This document shows positions 42,791 through 54,029 of a stretch of DNA of 64,000 bases, piece by piece. Position numbers and translations under genes: made by a program. The first letter of the stretch is position 1. Each line of letters begins with the position of its first letter. The notes under the pieces are model-generated. The model had not been told where the DNA came from, ran no database searches, and was given only the letters and a program-made list of their open reading frames with translations. The stretch is from Rhypophila decipiens (Eukaryota > Ascomycota > Sordariomycetes > Sordariales > Naviculisporaceae), in the NCBI GenBank assembly GCA_033297075.1, contig MU858064.1:1-64000 (forward strand), in the 5' to 3' direction.

Positions 42791-44752
42791 TTATATAATC
42801 TCAAACGCAACCTCAGGGGCCTTTGCCCCGGTCGAGTCCTTCATTTCCAGGGCCTCGCCATCCATAAAGCCATGTACATACGCGTACCCGGCAAACCGAT
42901 ATTGTCCATTCTCCGCCGGACGTAGTACATACGGCGTCTCGGCGCCAAAAGCAACCATCACAACATCTCCAACCAGTGTCCCTCGCGGGACAAGACAAAA
43001 GTGGCCCGAAGTAGTCACCGCCCAAGTTCGCTCGGCAAGACTATAACATAGCGCGTCCTTCCGCAAAGACAGAAGCTCGAGGTCCGTACAAAAGGATGCT
43101 CCAAGGCGCCTGAGACACATCTTTCCAAAATCCGAGGTATACTGCATGATATCGGCATGGATTGTTCGATTGAAAGCCTTCCAGAGGGGTTCTCCTGTCC
43201 ATGAATAAGTCATATCCTCAGGGGCCTCCCAGGACGGCTTGCCCCTAATCCATTCCCCCATCCATAAATCCCGCGGAATTCGATAGAACGCATGTTTCTC
43301 CGGCCATATTAAACCGCCTCTGTCATCAGTCTGAGGGTTGGCTGCAGGTCGGGGATTCTGGAGGGAGATTTGGACAAAGTCGTCACTTATCGTCTGCCCA
43401 CCAATAAAATACAGAACGCCGACCAGAGTACCCATCAGTACCATTGTAGAGTCACCATTAATTTCCAGCCTCGGTGTCGTTTCTCCGCCGGCCTTGTATA
43501 ACTTTTTCCGCACTCCCTCGCACAGGCTGTTTGCTCCCAGCGGTGTTAAGAAACGGCTCGGTTTCAGTCTGAAATCGATCACCCAGGAGGGCAGATTGTC
43601 TCGAGTTGCCGACAACGGTCCGACGAGGCCTAAGATTGACAAGTTCTTCCTTTCCAAAAAATTCCTACAAATAGACTTGAACACCTCCGCTTCGTCGAGA
43701 TTATAGTCAACAACCACCCGGTCCATCGGCACCATCTCAAGGAGTGCATACACATGATCTCTGGGATCCGTTGCGTTACATATACGCGTGGTGACAAGAA
43801 GGTCGATGAAATCGTGCTCAATATCGTCCATGTCACCAAGCTGATTATTTTGATATATCCGCGAACTACGCGAGAAGGTCATAAAATAACCCGACCATTC
43901 AACCACGTCCATGACAGCTTTTTTGAGGCGCTGATCACTGTATGTTGAGAGATAATTGAATTCAAGGAATGTCTCCATGCAATGCACCACGAGAGTGTAG
44001 ACAGCCGTAATGTCGCGCCAACTTGCGGACCCTTCCTCAGCCCACAAAAGGACAATCGAGCTGCTCATGGCGACTTCCTGGACAACCCAAACCCGGCTGA
44101 ACCAGTTTCTGCGGAAAAGTAGAGACAGTGCCAGGAGGTCCTCTGTAGCTGTCGCATAGCCAACATCATCACTGGAAATCGATAGAAGGAGCTCGAATTC
44201 ATCCCTCGTAGCTGGGAGGCTGGGCTTGAGTGGGAGGCTGGGCCGGGCAATGAGTGGCCGACACCACGTTTCCCACGATGCTGTCCACCGTGGAATTGCG
44301 GCACGCAGTCTCTCGCTATCACTGGAGTCAGGGCCTATCCAGGCGAATGTTTCCATAGCCTGAAAGTAGACTCCCCACATAGCTTGAACTTGTGCGTTCT
44401 TCTCGGGAATGTTGGACTGGTCAATGCAGATTGCGTCGATCCAGATGGGAAGCTTGACTCCGTCCTTGATTAAACGTCTCAGCGCGGCGTCTAGATTCAG
44501 CCGAACGTGGAAGTTCTTCCCATTGACCTTGATCAATCGTGTGACAGCGGGGGAGTCCCATTCTGGAGGCAGCCCGCCAAAAGGAGCACCCCAGGTGTAC
44601 GAGAGTGCACAGTACTCTGGGCGATCGCGACGACTGGCATGTCGTAGGGTGATTTCGACCGGAGAGGATGGATCCTTGTTTGGGCCGAGATCTATGAGGC
44701 GAAATTCCCTCAAGTCCGTGTTGAGCGGTTCATAACGGAATTCGTCAGACAT
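42791..44752 (-). CDS. HET-domain (heterokaryon incompatibility) protein (653 aa)
   Basis: An intact, single-exon gene starting at ATG 44752 (MSDEFRYEPL), the first ATG in frame. The HET domain (PF06985) is clear: CALSYTWGAP (residues 48-57), IWIDAICIDQ (103-112), and FRRNWFSRVWVVQEV (213-227). HET proteins are fungal self/non-self factors; in known cases the domain triggers a cell-death response when unlike strains fuse. The C-terminal ~400 residues show no WD40 repeats, NACHT or ankyrin domain that I recognise, so this is the stand-alone type with a long C-terminal extension. It has no obvious partner gene next to it. Death activity is inferred from the family only, and most HET genes are untested. 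Confidence 0.9.
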   Translation of the reverse strand: MSDEFRYEPLNTDLREFRLIDLGPNKDPSSPVEITLRHASRRDRPEYCALSYTWGAPFGGLPPEWDSPAVTRLIKVNGKNFHVRLNLDAALRRLIKDGVKLPIWIDAICIDQSNIPEKNAQVQAMWGVYFQAMETFAWIGPDSSDSERLRAAIPRWTASWETWCRPLIARPSLPLKPSLPATRDEFELLLSISSDDVGYATATEDLLALSLLFRRNWFSRVWVVQEVAMSSSIVLLWAEEGSASWRDITAVYTLVVHCMETFLEFNYLSTYSDQRLKKAVMDVVEWSGYFMTFSRSSRIYQNNQLGDMDDIEHDFIDLLVTTRICNATDPRDHVYALLEMVPMDRVVVDYNLDEAEVFKSICRNFLERKNLSILGLVGPLSATRDNLPSWVIDFRLKPSRFLTPLGANSLCEGVRKKLYKAGGETTPRLEINGDSTMVLMGTLVGVLYFIGGQTISDDFVQISLQNPRPAANPQTDDRGGLIWPEKHAFYRIPRDLWMGEWIRGKPSWEAPEDMTYSWTGEPLWKAFNRTIHADIMQYTSDFGKMCLRRLGASFCTDLELLSLRKDALCYSLAERTWAVTTSGHFCLVPRGTLVGDVVMVAFGAETPYVLRPAENGQYRFAGYAYVHGFMDGEALEMKDSTGAKAPEVAFEII

Positions 44753-46045
44753 TGAGCCAAAGGGGTACCAATGGAGGCAGCGGTGTGGCAGGAGCTTGAT
44801 CGGTGTGCACTTCGGCGTTCGGTAGGATGATGTGGTTGAATACAGGAAGTCGAGAGGCAATCAACTTCACAGGCTGTCAGGCCATTTGTGGTTCGGTGTG
44901 GGAGGTGTCGAGCCCTATGTATCTTGCCTGCCAAGGGAGCCTGCTTGGGACATATCACATGACCCGATGCAGGTGACGACCATCTCGGCTTGGTCAGGCA
45001 GGAGACTCAAGAACGATACGATACGGACTCTCAGGGATATTGACAATTCGATAGACGATTGGGACAATTGAAATGGGTGGGTGGTAAGGTGATAACTAAT
45101 GACAAAAACTGGCGCTGAGGACGAGAGATACGAAAATGTATCATCATGGCGCGGTCGATGGTGTCGACATATGACGCAAGGGAAGAAGTTTTAAACATTT
45201 GGATGGGAAGCTAGCTGGTAAAGATGTCAAGTAAGCTCTTGCCTGTCTGCTAGGTGTGTGGCACCATCGTTCTGCAAGATACGACGGTAACCTTGCGCCC
45301 CTTCCTCAGTTCCTCATCAATGAACAGGTCCTGATTCCTACTTCTGGAGATAACGGGCTGTTCCTTCCCCTGTTAACAGCAATTCCTTCTCAAGCCTCAC
45401 ACTCATGCCCTCACACTCATATCCACCCGATCGGTATGCCCCCGTGACAGCGAGTGAATCGTGAACACAACCTGGAAAGAGCAACTCAAACGACCGGGAA
45501 CCATCTCAAATATTTCGTATGTAGTTCCACACAACTTCGATTGATTCATTATATCTTAACCTATCCTCACATAAACTCATTCCAGCAAGCTCATATGCTC
45601 CAATCCAACCCGCTCAACTCATATAGTCCTCATCTCAAAAGACAACAAGTGCCATGCTGTACGAACGAACGATTGTTCTGATATAAAGTCCATGATAAAA
45701 GTGCAGAAATGGACAAGCAACAACGAGAAAGCAATTTATAAGTTCATCATACCAACATGAATGTATAACTCAACCGACCCAAAAAAACAGTTTCCAAAAA
45801 CGTGTGCCGTATACCCATGGTAAAAGAAAACAAAAAAAAAACCCCAAATAAAATATTCGTTGCTCGAGTATCTCAAGTAAGAGTAGCCAACATAGCTTTC
45901 ATCAACGACGGCGGAGGACCTACATGAAAGTAAACACAAGACAGTCAGCCAAATGCTCATAACCATAAGCTCAAACATAAAACAAGTGAACCTCGGCCCG
46001 GGGAAAGAAAGAAAACACACACACACCAGGGGTTAAGAAAACAGA
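44753..46045. other. Intergenic region (1.3 kb)
   Basis: HET gene promoter at the left; 3' flank of the DUF8035-like gene at the right, with poly-A tracts on the plus strand at about 45830. No gene supported. Confidence 0.4.
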
Positions 46046-47857
46046 TCACCGCGGGTTCCTAGGCACACTAATAGACATCCTACCTCGTCGATCCTTCTCA
46101 ATCCGAACCCCTTTACTCGGCTCCTCGACCCTCTCCACCGTCTCCTCAAAGAGCACCAACTCGCCGGTACTCAGCCTCTCGGCCCTGACGAGTTCCCCTC
46201 CCCGCCCGACACTAGCATGTCTCGCGTGCCGAGACCTCGATCGCGAGTCTCTATGCCTCGAGTGTCCGCGATGCCGATGATCAACGATCGCTACCGGCCC
46301 GATAGGCACCTCGGTCGATACCTCCCTTACCGCTGTGGTAGTCGGGTATCCACTTACCGCTGTGCCAGGCGGGTATCCCCCATAATGATGGTGGTGGTAT
46401 GCTGGTACTGCCGTCACGGACGAGTCATAGGACGTGGTCGAATACGAATCGCTCGTTACCGAGCTGCCAGAGGTGTAGGACGATGTGGTGTAGGTCCTTG
46501 CAGGGGAGACGTCGCGGATGACGGCCGTCGTCGTGTGTTGGACTTGGACGGGGGTAACAGAGCGCTGAGGAGCCGGGGCGGTCACGACCAGGGGCGCGCC
46601 GCCTTGGCCTGGGGCCGTGTCTTCGAATGTGACGTGGTGGCTGTGTTCGGATGGGGCGCGCGCTGGGATGAAGATTTCTGTTGTGCGGCGCTCTTCGACG
46701 ATGTCCCCTGGTAGCGAGCGGGCCATTTCCGTTTCCCGTTCGCCTGGGTGATAGGGTTAGATGGCACGAAAGAGAAAGATGGGGAAAGGAGCGGACGGCT
46801 TACTCTTCTTGTAATCGTCTGATAGCTTCAGGAGGTCGTCGATGTTTTGCTGGCCAAGAGCCTTTTGGATGACGATGGTGTTGCCCTGTGGGTGGTCAGT
46901 CAAGGTCCTGCGATCATGCATCAATGAGTGGGAAAGGACAGGACATACCTCCTCCACAAAAGGATACTCCATATCGATCAAGGCCCTCCTCGAGATCAAC
47001 CGTGCTGGAATCCTGGTCTTGCCCTTCTTGGGATATTCGCTTCGTGCGGTGATGGTCGTCCCAGTCCTCGAGGTCGTGGCCGAAGTTGCGCTGCTCGAAC
47101 TGCTCGACGAGCTCCGCGAGCTGCTCCGGAAACTGCGAGTCGCCCGAGAATCCCGACTCCTGCTTCTTCTTCTCGTCTGGACAATCTTCTTCTCGCTCAC
47201 CACCCTCTCGGATCGACCGTGGAAGTCGTCATCCCCGAACCGGTCCGGGTCCGACACGCGGATCTCTTCCTCAAAGTAGTCCCGCTCCTTGAACCTCGGA
47301 GGAGGCAGCGCTTTGTGTCGCGGAAGAGGGATATCCATATAGGGCGGTGCGCGGAAGTCGCCCCTCCTTGATGCCGGTGCCGGACTGTACTCCCTCTCTC
47401 GTTCTCGGTGCACCATCTCCCTCCTATCGAATGAGACTCTATCAAACGTATCTAAACTAGAGGGGCGTCGCAAAGGCATGCCAGGACGACCACCCGGCCC
47501 AGGGGCCCTTCTCGGTGGCGAAGGGCTGCGGAAGCGAGACGGTGGGGACTGTCGACGGCGGATGGGAATACGATCATCCTCGTAGACACGCCGGCGCTGT
47601 TCGCGAAAGAGGACGTCATCTTCTTCGTAGGGGGGCCCACGGCCGCCAGAGGAGTAGCGCGGGACGGACCGTTCCCGTACTGGCGCAGGCGGCGCACGTG
47701 GAGGGAGGGTCTCGCGGCGGCTGTAGACATGGTCGTCGTCTTCCTCGAATCTCTCGCGGATGTCACCATAGCGATCTTGGAACCGGTCACGCTCCCAGCG
47801 CCCGCTGCGGTCGCCAGGGCGCTCAGCCAGGTCTGGCGCAGAAGATCGGTAGGCCAT
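46046..47857 (-). CDS. DUF8035-like, Arg/Ser-rich protein (562 aa, 3 exons)
   Basis: Exons 47857-46949, 46885-46804 and 46743-46046, with GTATGT/CACAG and GTAAGC/CCCAG intron ends. The N-terminal 220 residues are rich in Arg, Asp and Pro. An RS-type stretch follows (SRSRDSRATRSFRSSS), then a conserved block RIPARLISRRALIDMEYPF ending in VEE at the first intron. The second exon continues with IQKALGQQNIDDLLKLS. I recognise this pair of blocks from fungal proteins annotated as DUF8035. The C-terminal part is low complexity (Thr/Ser/Tyr, a His run) and ends with KDRRGRMSISVPRNPR. Function is unknown; RS content hints at nuclear RNA-related work, but that is inference. Confidence 0.8.
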
Positions 47858-49959
47858 TTATTTGGCTGTTTTGAGAGGTGAATTACCGACTCAGTGGGTG
47901 TTGCAAGGCCTAGAAGTACTGTAGTGGGGTATCGATGGAAGCTTGTGCGAAGATCCTAAAAGGGGCAAAAAGATGTGGTGGTATAATATCTTAAAAAGAC
48001 GGCGAGTATAAGAAGTAAATAGAACCCTGAATGTGCAAAGATGAGATGGGCGAGAGAGGAAAAGGAGGGGTGGGCAGCAGAAGCTGGCAAGCCCACTCTC
48101 AGATTCCAGAAATGTTGGTCCGATGACGACAGCTGGGACAACGAGACAGGGGGAGCAGGGCCAAGTGCCGGGATTGGGCGGTTTCGAGGTCTTGGTGGTC
48201 TTGGACGGACGGGAATACGACGACAGGGGCTGTTGATTGGTGTTTTGGTCGTGAGCTCCACTCTGCCCTTTTCTTCGGGATGCCTCAGTGGTCTGCCTCC
48301 CTGAAGACGATGTCAGCAACCAGAATCTGTGACTAAATCGTGCCGTGAAATATTTTGTCGTTTATTTGTATTTCTCTCTCTCGACACTGACCGGGGATCT
48401 CGAACACGCGTTGCCGTTGCCGTTACAATGTCGACAACAGAGGCGCAGATCAAGTGGAGTGGCGCCCGACGGTTGATGAGAAAGCCCGACGGCTCGGTGC
48501 AACGATCGGGCGATTTCCCACTGAAACGAGTTCACTCTTCGAGACCAACGGGAAAACGGGCCCAAGTAGGACAACATGAGAACTCGGCTTCTTTTAAATC
48601 TACGTACGGAAGATAACAAGAGGCTAGGCTGGTTCGTCGGCTTGTAACCTGTGCCGAACACGGCCTCTTCACTGAGGCAACTCTTTGGCCGGGGGCTCCT
48701 ATGGAATTGTTGAAGGCCTGGAGCATATGAGTAGTCTGAATAGGAATAGGAGGGAGCCTGCTGGTGATGGTTCCATTCGTGTTAGTGATCACCGGGCTAT
48801 TTCGAGCTTCAACTAACACAAAACAGCTGGTCGGGGCACTAATGCGGGGGGCCAGCGCCGGACCACGACCTCACAGGGCTCTGACCTCCTCCCGTGAAAA
48901 TCTCCTGCAACCCGGTGTTGATAGATGTTGAGCCAATGCAGGACAAGAAACTGGTGTTTGACTGGCGAGGCGCTCTATCGCAGCCGGGAATTTGCCTCTA
49001 TCTTTGGTGATATGACCATGAACGCTTGGTGATAAACAGTCCGGACTGTAGGGTTACTTGGGCATCTTTGCACCCTCTTTTTTCCCAACAAAGGAGCTAT
49101 TTTACCAGCAAACCACCATGCCGATCACCTTGGGCTGGTAAACTCTTCGAAGGGAACGGCCTGTCTGGGAAATGGATTTTCAGGGATTTCCCGAACTGAC
49201 CTTGGGTTGATGAAGCTTGCCCTGACTGCGACCCCAGTGTCGATCTTTTTTCCCAACTGCAAATACCATAATGTCCTCTGGGCCCCTATTTCAAATTCCC
49301 CCTCTTTTCCACGACGATTTAGGAAATCCAGCATCAAGTCTATGATGCCACCATACTCGAGTCAGCGGAAATGCCCAAAGGGTCCTCCGGCTTCATGTCC
49401 TCTTCATGTACGATGACGTCGGCCCCACTCTCGAGGCCACATCACCGCCCATTCAGGAGTCCAGCCCACAGCGTCCCATGCCATGCTGAATTGCCCAACC
49501 AGATCACGAGGCCTGGATGATTTCGAGATGCTTCCTTTTGAGCAGCTATAAAACATGAATCTCCGCGTGGTCTTCCGATGATCGTAGGCAAGATTAATCG
49601 TTAGGCTCAAGTAACACAACATTGATGCCCTTCCTCTCGAAATCTTGGTTCGACGTCCGAATAGAGTCCGCCCCGGCCAGATGGCTCGGCTCCTACCGCC
49701 AGGGTATCGCAGGCACTGTGCCGCTTGTTAAGTTGGACCCTGAACTGTCAGAACTGATATGGGACGATGGACCAAGGGGCCGCTGTATTTCCTCGGTTCG
49801 CTCTTCATATTGATGTTGCTCGTAACGTGTCGTCGTGATGATACCCATTCCATCAAAATGTTAGTTATCCCCAAGTTGAGTACATAACCTACAAATCTAA
49901 AGAGTGAATCGCAAAAAGCAACACTTCCCAGATTTCGCATCTGGGGGCACTCTGAATGC
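47858..49959. other. Gene-free region (2.1 kb) between the DUF8035-like gene and tRNA-Ser
   Basis: The first ~500 bp probably hold the promoter and leader of the minus-strand DUF8035-like gene. Frames up to 140 codons on either strand lack family features. No repeats recognised. Confidence 0.4.
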
Positions 49960-50053
49960 CGACGTGGGCCCGATTCGAACGGACGCCTCCGAAGAGACAA
50001 GATGGCACGAATAAATTCGAGTCTTGCGCATTAGACCACTCTGCCACCACGCC
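49960..50053 (-). tRNA. tRNA-Ser(CGA) with a 12-nt intron
   Basis: Acceptor GGCGTGG pairs with CCACGTC (one G-T) and the discriminator is G, as in tRNA-Ser. The D-arm contains GGCAGAGTGGTCTAATGC (A-box). The anticodon stem CAAGA/TCTTG encloses loop CTCGAA, then an intron TTTATTCGTGCC inserted 3' of position 37. The extra arm TCTCTTCGGAGGC marks a class II tRNA. The T-arm GTCCG-TTCGAAT-CGGGC is the B-box. Anticodon CGA reads UCG. Confidence 0.9.
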
Positions 50054-52034
50054 TTTTATTGGTTGTTGCTCTCGTTCGGTTTGTGCATTTTTATCCTGCA
50101 GGTCGGCAGCAAGGTGGAGAGGTTGGGTAACCGTGGCTGATGTCTGACTCGGTGGTTCAGCCGATAAGGTTGGACTCTGCCAAGGGGAATCGTCCGACAA
50201 GACAGTCGTGTTTTCGCAGTTGCCTGGGTATCGATCACCGACTCGTTGCAAACATGAAATATTGCAACTTCCTGTGATTGCATCCGTGTTTGTTACTATG
50301 ACGATTGCTTTTGCGAAAAAGGGGTTTTGCTGGGAAATGGGCACAAACACACGGCAACGGACCCCTGTCGGCCGATTCCGACAAGGGGCGGTCACCAACC
50401 CGTATCGGCCTGGGTATCCGTTCCGTAGCCCATACCGGTATCAGTTTTGATACGGGTTGGACTTTGGAGGTAAACCTCGCATCTCGACTGTTGAACACTG
50501 TACGGAGTACATGATCCCGCTTTGTCATCTTGTGCTCTGCAGTGAACTCGGCCAGAGGCTGGCCTGATTCGACACGGATATTCAGCAGAATTCAGATACC
50601 GGTACGTAACCTCGACGAGATAGCGATCTTAGACCCTTGGCGCACACTTGGCGTGCAACGGGCAGAGGTCACATGCTCAGCAGTGTAGAGAGCAGACCAT
50701 CTGCATGACGCCGTGTGAGGTGTCTGTGATTCGCGTTGCTGTCCCTGTGTGCTCCGAAAAGCGGCCAGTTGTCGGTCAAGTGGCCGGCCCCTATTCCACC
50801 GACACTTGATCCGAAATGACGGCGGGCCGTCAGAGTGCTGAGAAGACAGAGGCGTTCGGGCGGGAAACGGCACGGCAGCAGGCGTTCAGCCGAATCTAAA
50901 CGCCTCTCGGGCCATGAAAACAAGGGTCAGGTAAGTTCTTCAGCGCCCAGCAGACACTGCGAGACAGAATGTAACGGTGGGGGCACACTACAAACACTGC
51001 CCAACTTCTAGGCCGGTCCTTGCACATGTGTAATCCGTAAACATCCGTTACCCATGGTCGATGGCATCATGCGATTCGGGCTGGGCGGCCTCCTCCGGAG
51101 TCTTGAAAATCTGAGGATATTTGGCATGTGTCGATACAATAAATCGAGCTGTGTTTGACAAAAAAAAGGTGATGAGAAAAAGGTCCAAGAAATCGTGGTG
51201 TTGTTTCGTTCTGCGAGCCATGACCGGAAGAAATGGATCAGGCTCCCCGCACTGGGCGTCTTTCAAGTCCCCCGCAATGGTCTGTGCAGCCCCGGGGCTC
51301 ACTGAGATCCGGGGAAGGAAGCCCCTGAAAAGCGAAAGCCTGTGAGAGCACAGCAGCTGTCAGTCTTACTTTGACAGCTCCGAGTTCGCCTTGTCCTTGT
51401 TTTACGTCACTCATCTCAAAGTTGATTTTACATTATGCATATATTTGACAGATTCACATTTTACAGAAGACAAATATCCCTTCTCTGAGCTGCATACCAA
51501 TAAGCAAATAGATTCGAGAATTCCTAGACCAGACTCATTAAAGTCCTCAATGGCCTGAGAGCCGCAATCTGCATGCCCATCCGACCGCTATCTCGTGGCA
51601 TACCCGCATCTCAGCGCATCTCGAGCTCCATTCTGTGTGGCCTGATTTGTCTGTAACCTGCACCGGTCCTGCATCCTGCGTCCGCGATCCGGTGATTTCC
51701 ACCCCTGGACTGGATCTGGGCCTGTCGCCTACTGGCACGTCTCGAACGACGTGTCTTGCATACGGTAGGATTTTTCTTGGTGCTTTCTTAGCTCGGTTTC
51801 GTTGTTTCCCTGTGCGACGGGGTATAAATACTGTTGGAAGTACCTGGGCCGAAAAGGGGGGACCGAAGCAAAAACGATCAACTGACCTTGATACGCAAAC
51901 AACGACGACTAAACTCTCGCCTCTTTCCTTGGATAACACATCGCTGGCCAGCGAGAAGGAAGAGACTGGATTCTCAGAATACACACATAATACCAACAAC
52001 TCACTCCTACCAGATAGGACAAACGACAACCAAG
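50054..52034. other. Gene-free region (2 kb) before the TANGO2-like gene
   Basis: No supportable gene. The right end holds the promoter of the next gene with TATAAATA at 51823-51830. Confidence 0.4.
51823..51830 (+). promoter_or_regulatory. TATA box of the TANGO2-like gene
   Basis: GGTATAAATACTG lies about 205 bp before the ATG, implying a leader of roughly 170-180 nt. Confidence 0.45.
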
Positions 52035-53327
52035 ATGTGCATCGTACTCTTAACAACATCCCACCCCAAATACGCCCTCATCATCATCGACAACAGGGAC
52101 GAGTACATCCTCCGACCAACAAGCAGACCGCACTGGTGGACGGCCACCTCGGAAACAGACCCCTCCGTCTCGATAGAAGTCCTCTCCAGCCGGGACCTCC
52201 AGCGAGCAGAGCATGGCACCTGGCTGGGCATAACCAAGAACGGCAACTTTGCCGTCCTGACCAACTACCGCGAGACCGACACCCACGACGCAGCCCACCC
52301 CGTTGCAGGCAAGCGCAGTCGCGGGGGGATGGTGACCGCCTGGCTGGGCGCCGACCCCTCAGAGACAACAGAGCAGTTCGTCAAGCGCCTAGTCAACAGC
52401 GGCGACGTCAAAGGCGTAGGCGGCTTCTCTCTCATCTGCGGCAAACTACGCAAGTCCCCGTCCCAAGACTCAATAGAGCCCCTGGCCATCATCTCCAACC
52501 GCGCAGACAACTCGTCCCAAGTCCCCTGGATATGCGGCGCCCGAGGAAAGACCTACGGCCTAAGCAACGCAATCTACATTGACCCCTCCACCACCACCAC
52601 CTCGGACGACTCTTCGCAACAACAAATATGGCCCAAAGTCCAAATCGGCTCAGACCTCCTTTCCGCCTTGGCAAACTCCGACAGCGCTACTTCCCAATCC
52701 GAAGCCGACCTCATAGATTCGCTGCACAAAATCCTCGACACGGACAACTTCCCCCCCTCGCGGGAAATCGACCTAGAAGAAGGAATCCCCCTCCTAAAAG
52801 ATAGCATCTTTATTCCCGCGTTCGGGGGCAAAGAACACCAGGATGAAATGAAGGCCGCTCGATCACGAGGCGTCACGCCAAGCGGGAAACCCTCCCCCGG
52901 TCCGCACGGCAGCGGGTACGTTACCCCGTCTGAGTTGAAGGAAAGTGAAGCCGAGGCCGAAGCTGCTGAGACATTAATGATTGCTGCACGGCCTGATGAC
53001 GGGGTTGATCTTGATGCTGCTGCTGCGGAGTCACATCATCATCATCATGTCCATGAATACGGCGAGGTCCCGCCTAACCCGGGGCCTAATGGTTTCCAGA
53101 CGGGTCTGTACGGGACGCAGAGGCAGACTGTGATTTTGGTGGATTGGGAGGGGAATGTGGTTTTCAAAGAGAGGGCGCTTTATGATGCCAATGGGAATCC
53201 TATCGAGCGGGGGAGTCAAGGTGGTGATATGGAGTTTCGGTTTGGGATTGAGGGGTGGGAGGAGAATTATTTGGACAGCAGCAAAAAGGCGAATGGGTTT
53301 GCTAATGGGAATGGGCATGCTATATAG
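52035..53327 (+). CDS. TANGO2/NRDE family protein (430 aa)
   Basis: The start MCIVLL, with Cys at position 2, is characteristic of the NRDE (TANGO2) family, so ATG 52035 is chosen although the frame is open further upstream. The hallmark NRDE is at residues 20-23 (IIDNRDEYILRP), followed by WLGITKNGNFAVLTNYR and SRGGMVTAWL. Cys2 suggests N-terminal-nucleophile-like processing, but activity is not proven for the family. Animal TANGO2 is linked to Golgi organisation, mitochondria and haem/lipid handling; the fungal role is unsettled. An insertion of ~110 residues (about 280-390) containing Gly/Pro- and Ala/Glu-rich segments and a His run (HHHHHVHEYGE) precedes the conserved C-terminal GTQRQTVILVDWEGNVVFKE. 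No introns. Confidence 0.88.
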   Translation: MCIVLLTTSHPKYALIIIDNRDEYILRPTSRPHWWTATSETDPSVSIEVLSSRDLQRAEHGTWLGITKNGNFAVLTNYRETDTHDAAHPVAGKRSRGGMVTAWLGADPSETTEQFVKRLVNSGDVKGVGGFSLICGKLRKSPSQDSIEPLAIISNRADNSSQVPWICGARGKTYGLSNAIYIDPSTTTTSDDSSQQQIWPKVQIGSDLLSALANSDSATSQSEADLIDSLHKILDTDNFPPSREIDLEEGIPLLKDSIFIPAFGGKEHQDEMKAARSRGVTPSGKPSPGPHGSGYVTPSELKESEAEAEAAETLMIAARPDDGVDLDAAAAESHHHHHVHEYGEVPPNPGPNGFQTGLYGTQRQTVILVDWEGNVVFKERALYDANGNPIERGSQGGDMEFRFGIEGWEENYLDSSKKANGFANGNGHAI

Positions 53328-54029
53328 GGGGTTCATTGTTTCTGCCTTTTTTGGGGGGGTTTGTTTTCTTTCCTTCTTGGGGGAGATTGGGATTAGCACA
53401 AGATAAAGCGCAGATAGAAGATGCTCCTTAGCTGAGCATCACTGCTACCAAAGAGATCATTTACTCCTTGAACAACACACAAGCACGCGTGTGGTGCTTC
53501 TCTTGATGTCGCTAGATAGGACAAGATAATATCCGCATAGAGAAGAATAATGGACACAAATCCATTCTAGCCAATAGTCTGCTTCGAGAACAACGCTCTC
53601 AACGTGAGGGCATATTCCATTCTTCATTCTTATTTCTATATCTAGCCCCATTCCCAAGCCACCCAGCCATGCAGCAGAAACGCCTTAGTATCAGTAATGG
53701 CTCAACTTGAGGCCATGTTACCCCAATGCCCTGTGTCAGCCCACCCTAGTCTTTTTGGTTAAATCGGACCATGTCCCCAGCCAGCAAGTAAAGAGGCAAA
53801 AGAAAATAGCAAAAGGATCTATCGAATCCAAGAAAAACAAAACAATCCAAATCTGTGGTCCTTTCCCTCCTGGGTATGATAAACACAACGCTGTAATTCT
53901 AAACCTGCCAGCCATCCATGATAAAAGCCATGCGCCAAAACTCTCAAACGCTCCCACCCAGTCATGATAGACATATATACATACAATTACAGTTAGTGGT
54001 TGCTCCTCATCAATCTTTAGGATATAGCG
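53328..54029. other. Convergent intergenic region
   Basis: 3' flanks of the TANGO2-like gene (+) and Tfb2 (-). No gene or repeat seen. Confidence 0.4.

Noticed and set aside
51635..52582. 315-codon plus-strand frame overlapping the TANGO2-like gene
   Set aside because: Out of frame with the clear NRDE protein; the Arg/Pro-rich composition is typical of a shadow frame.
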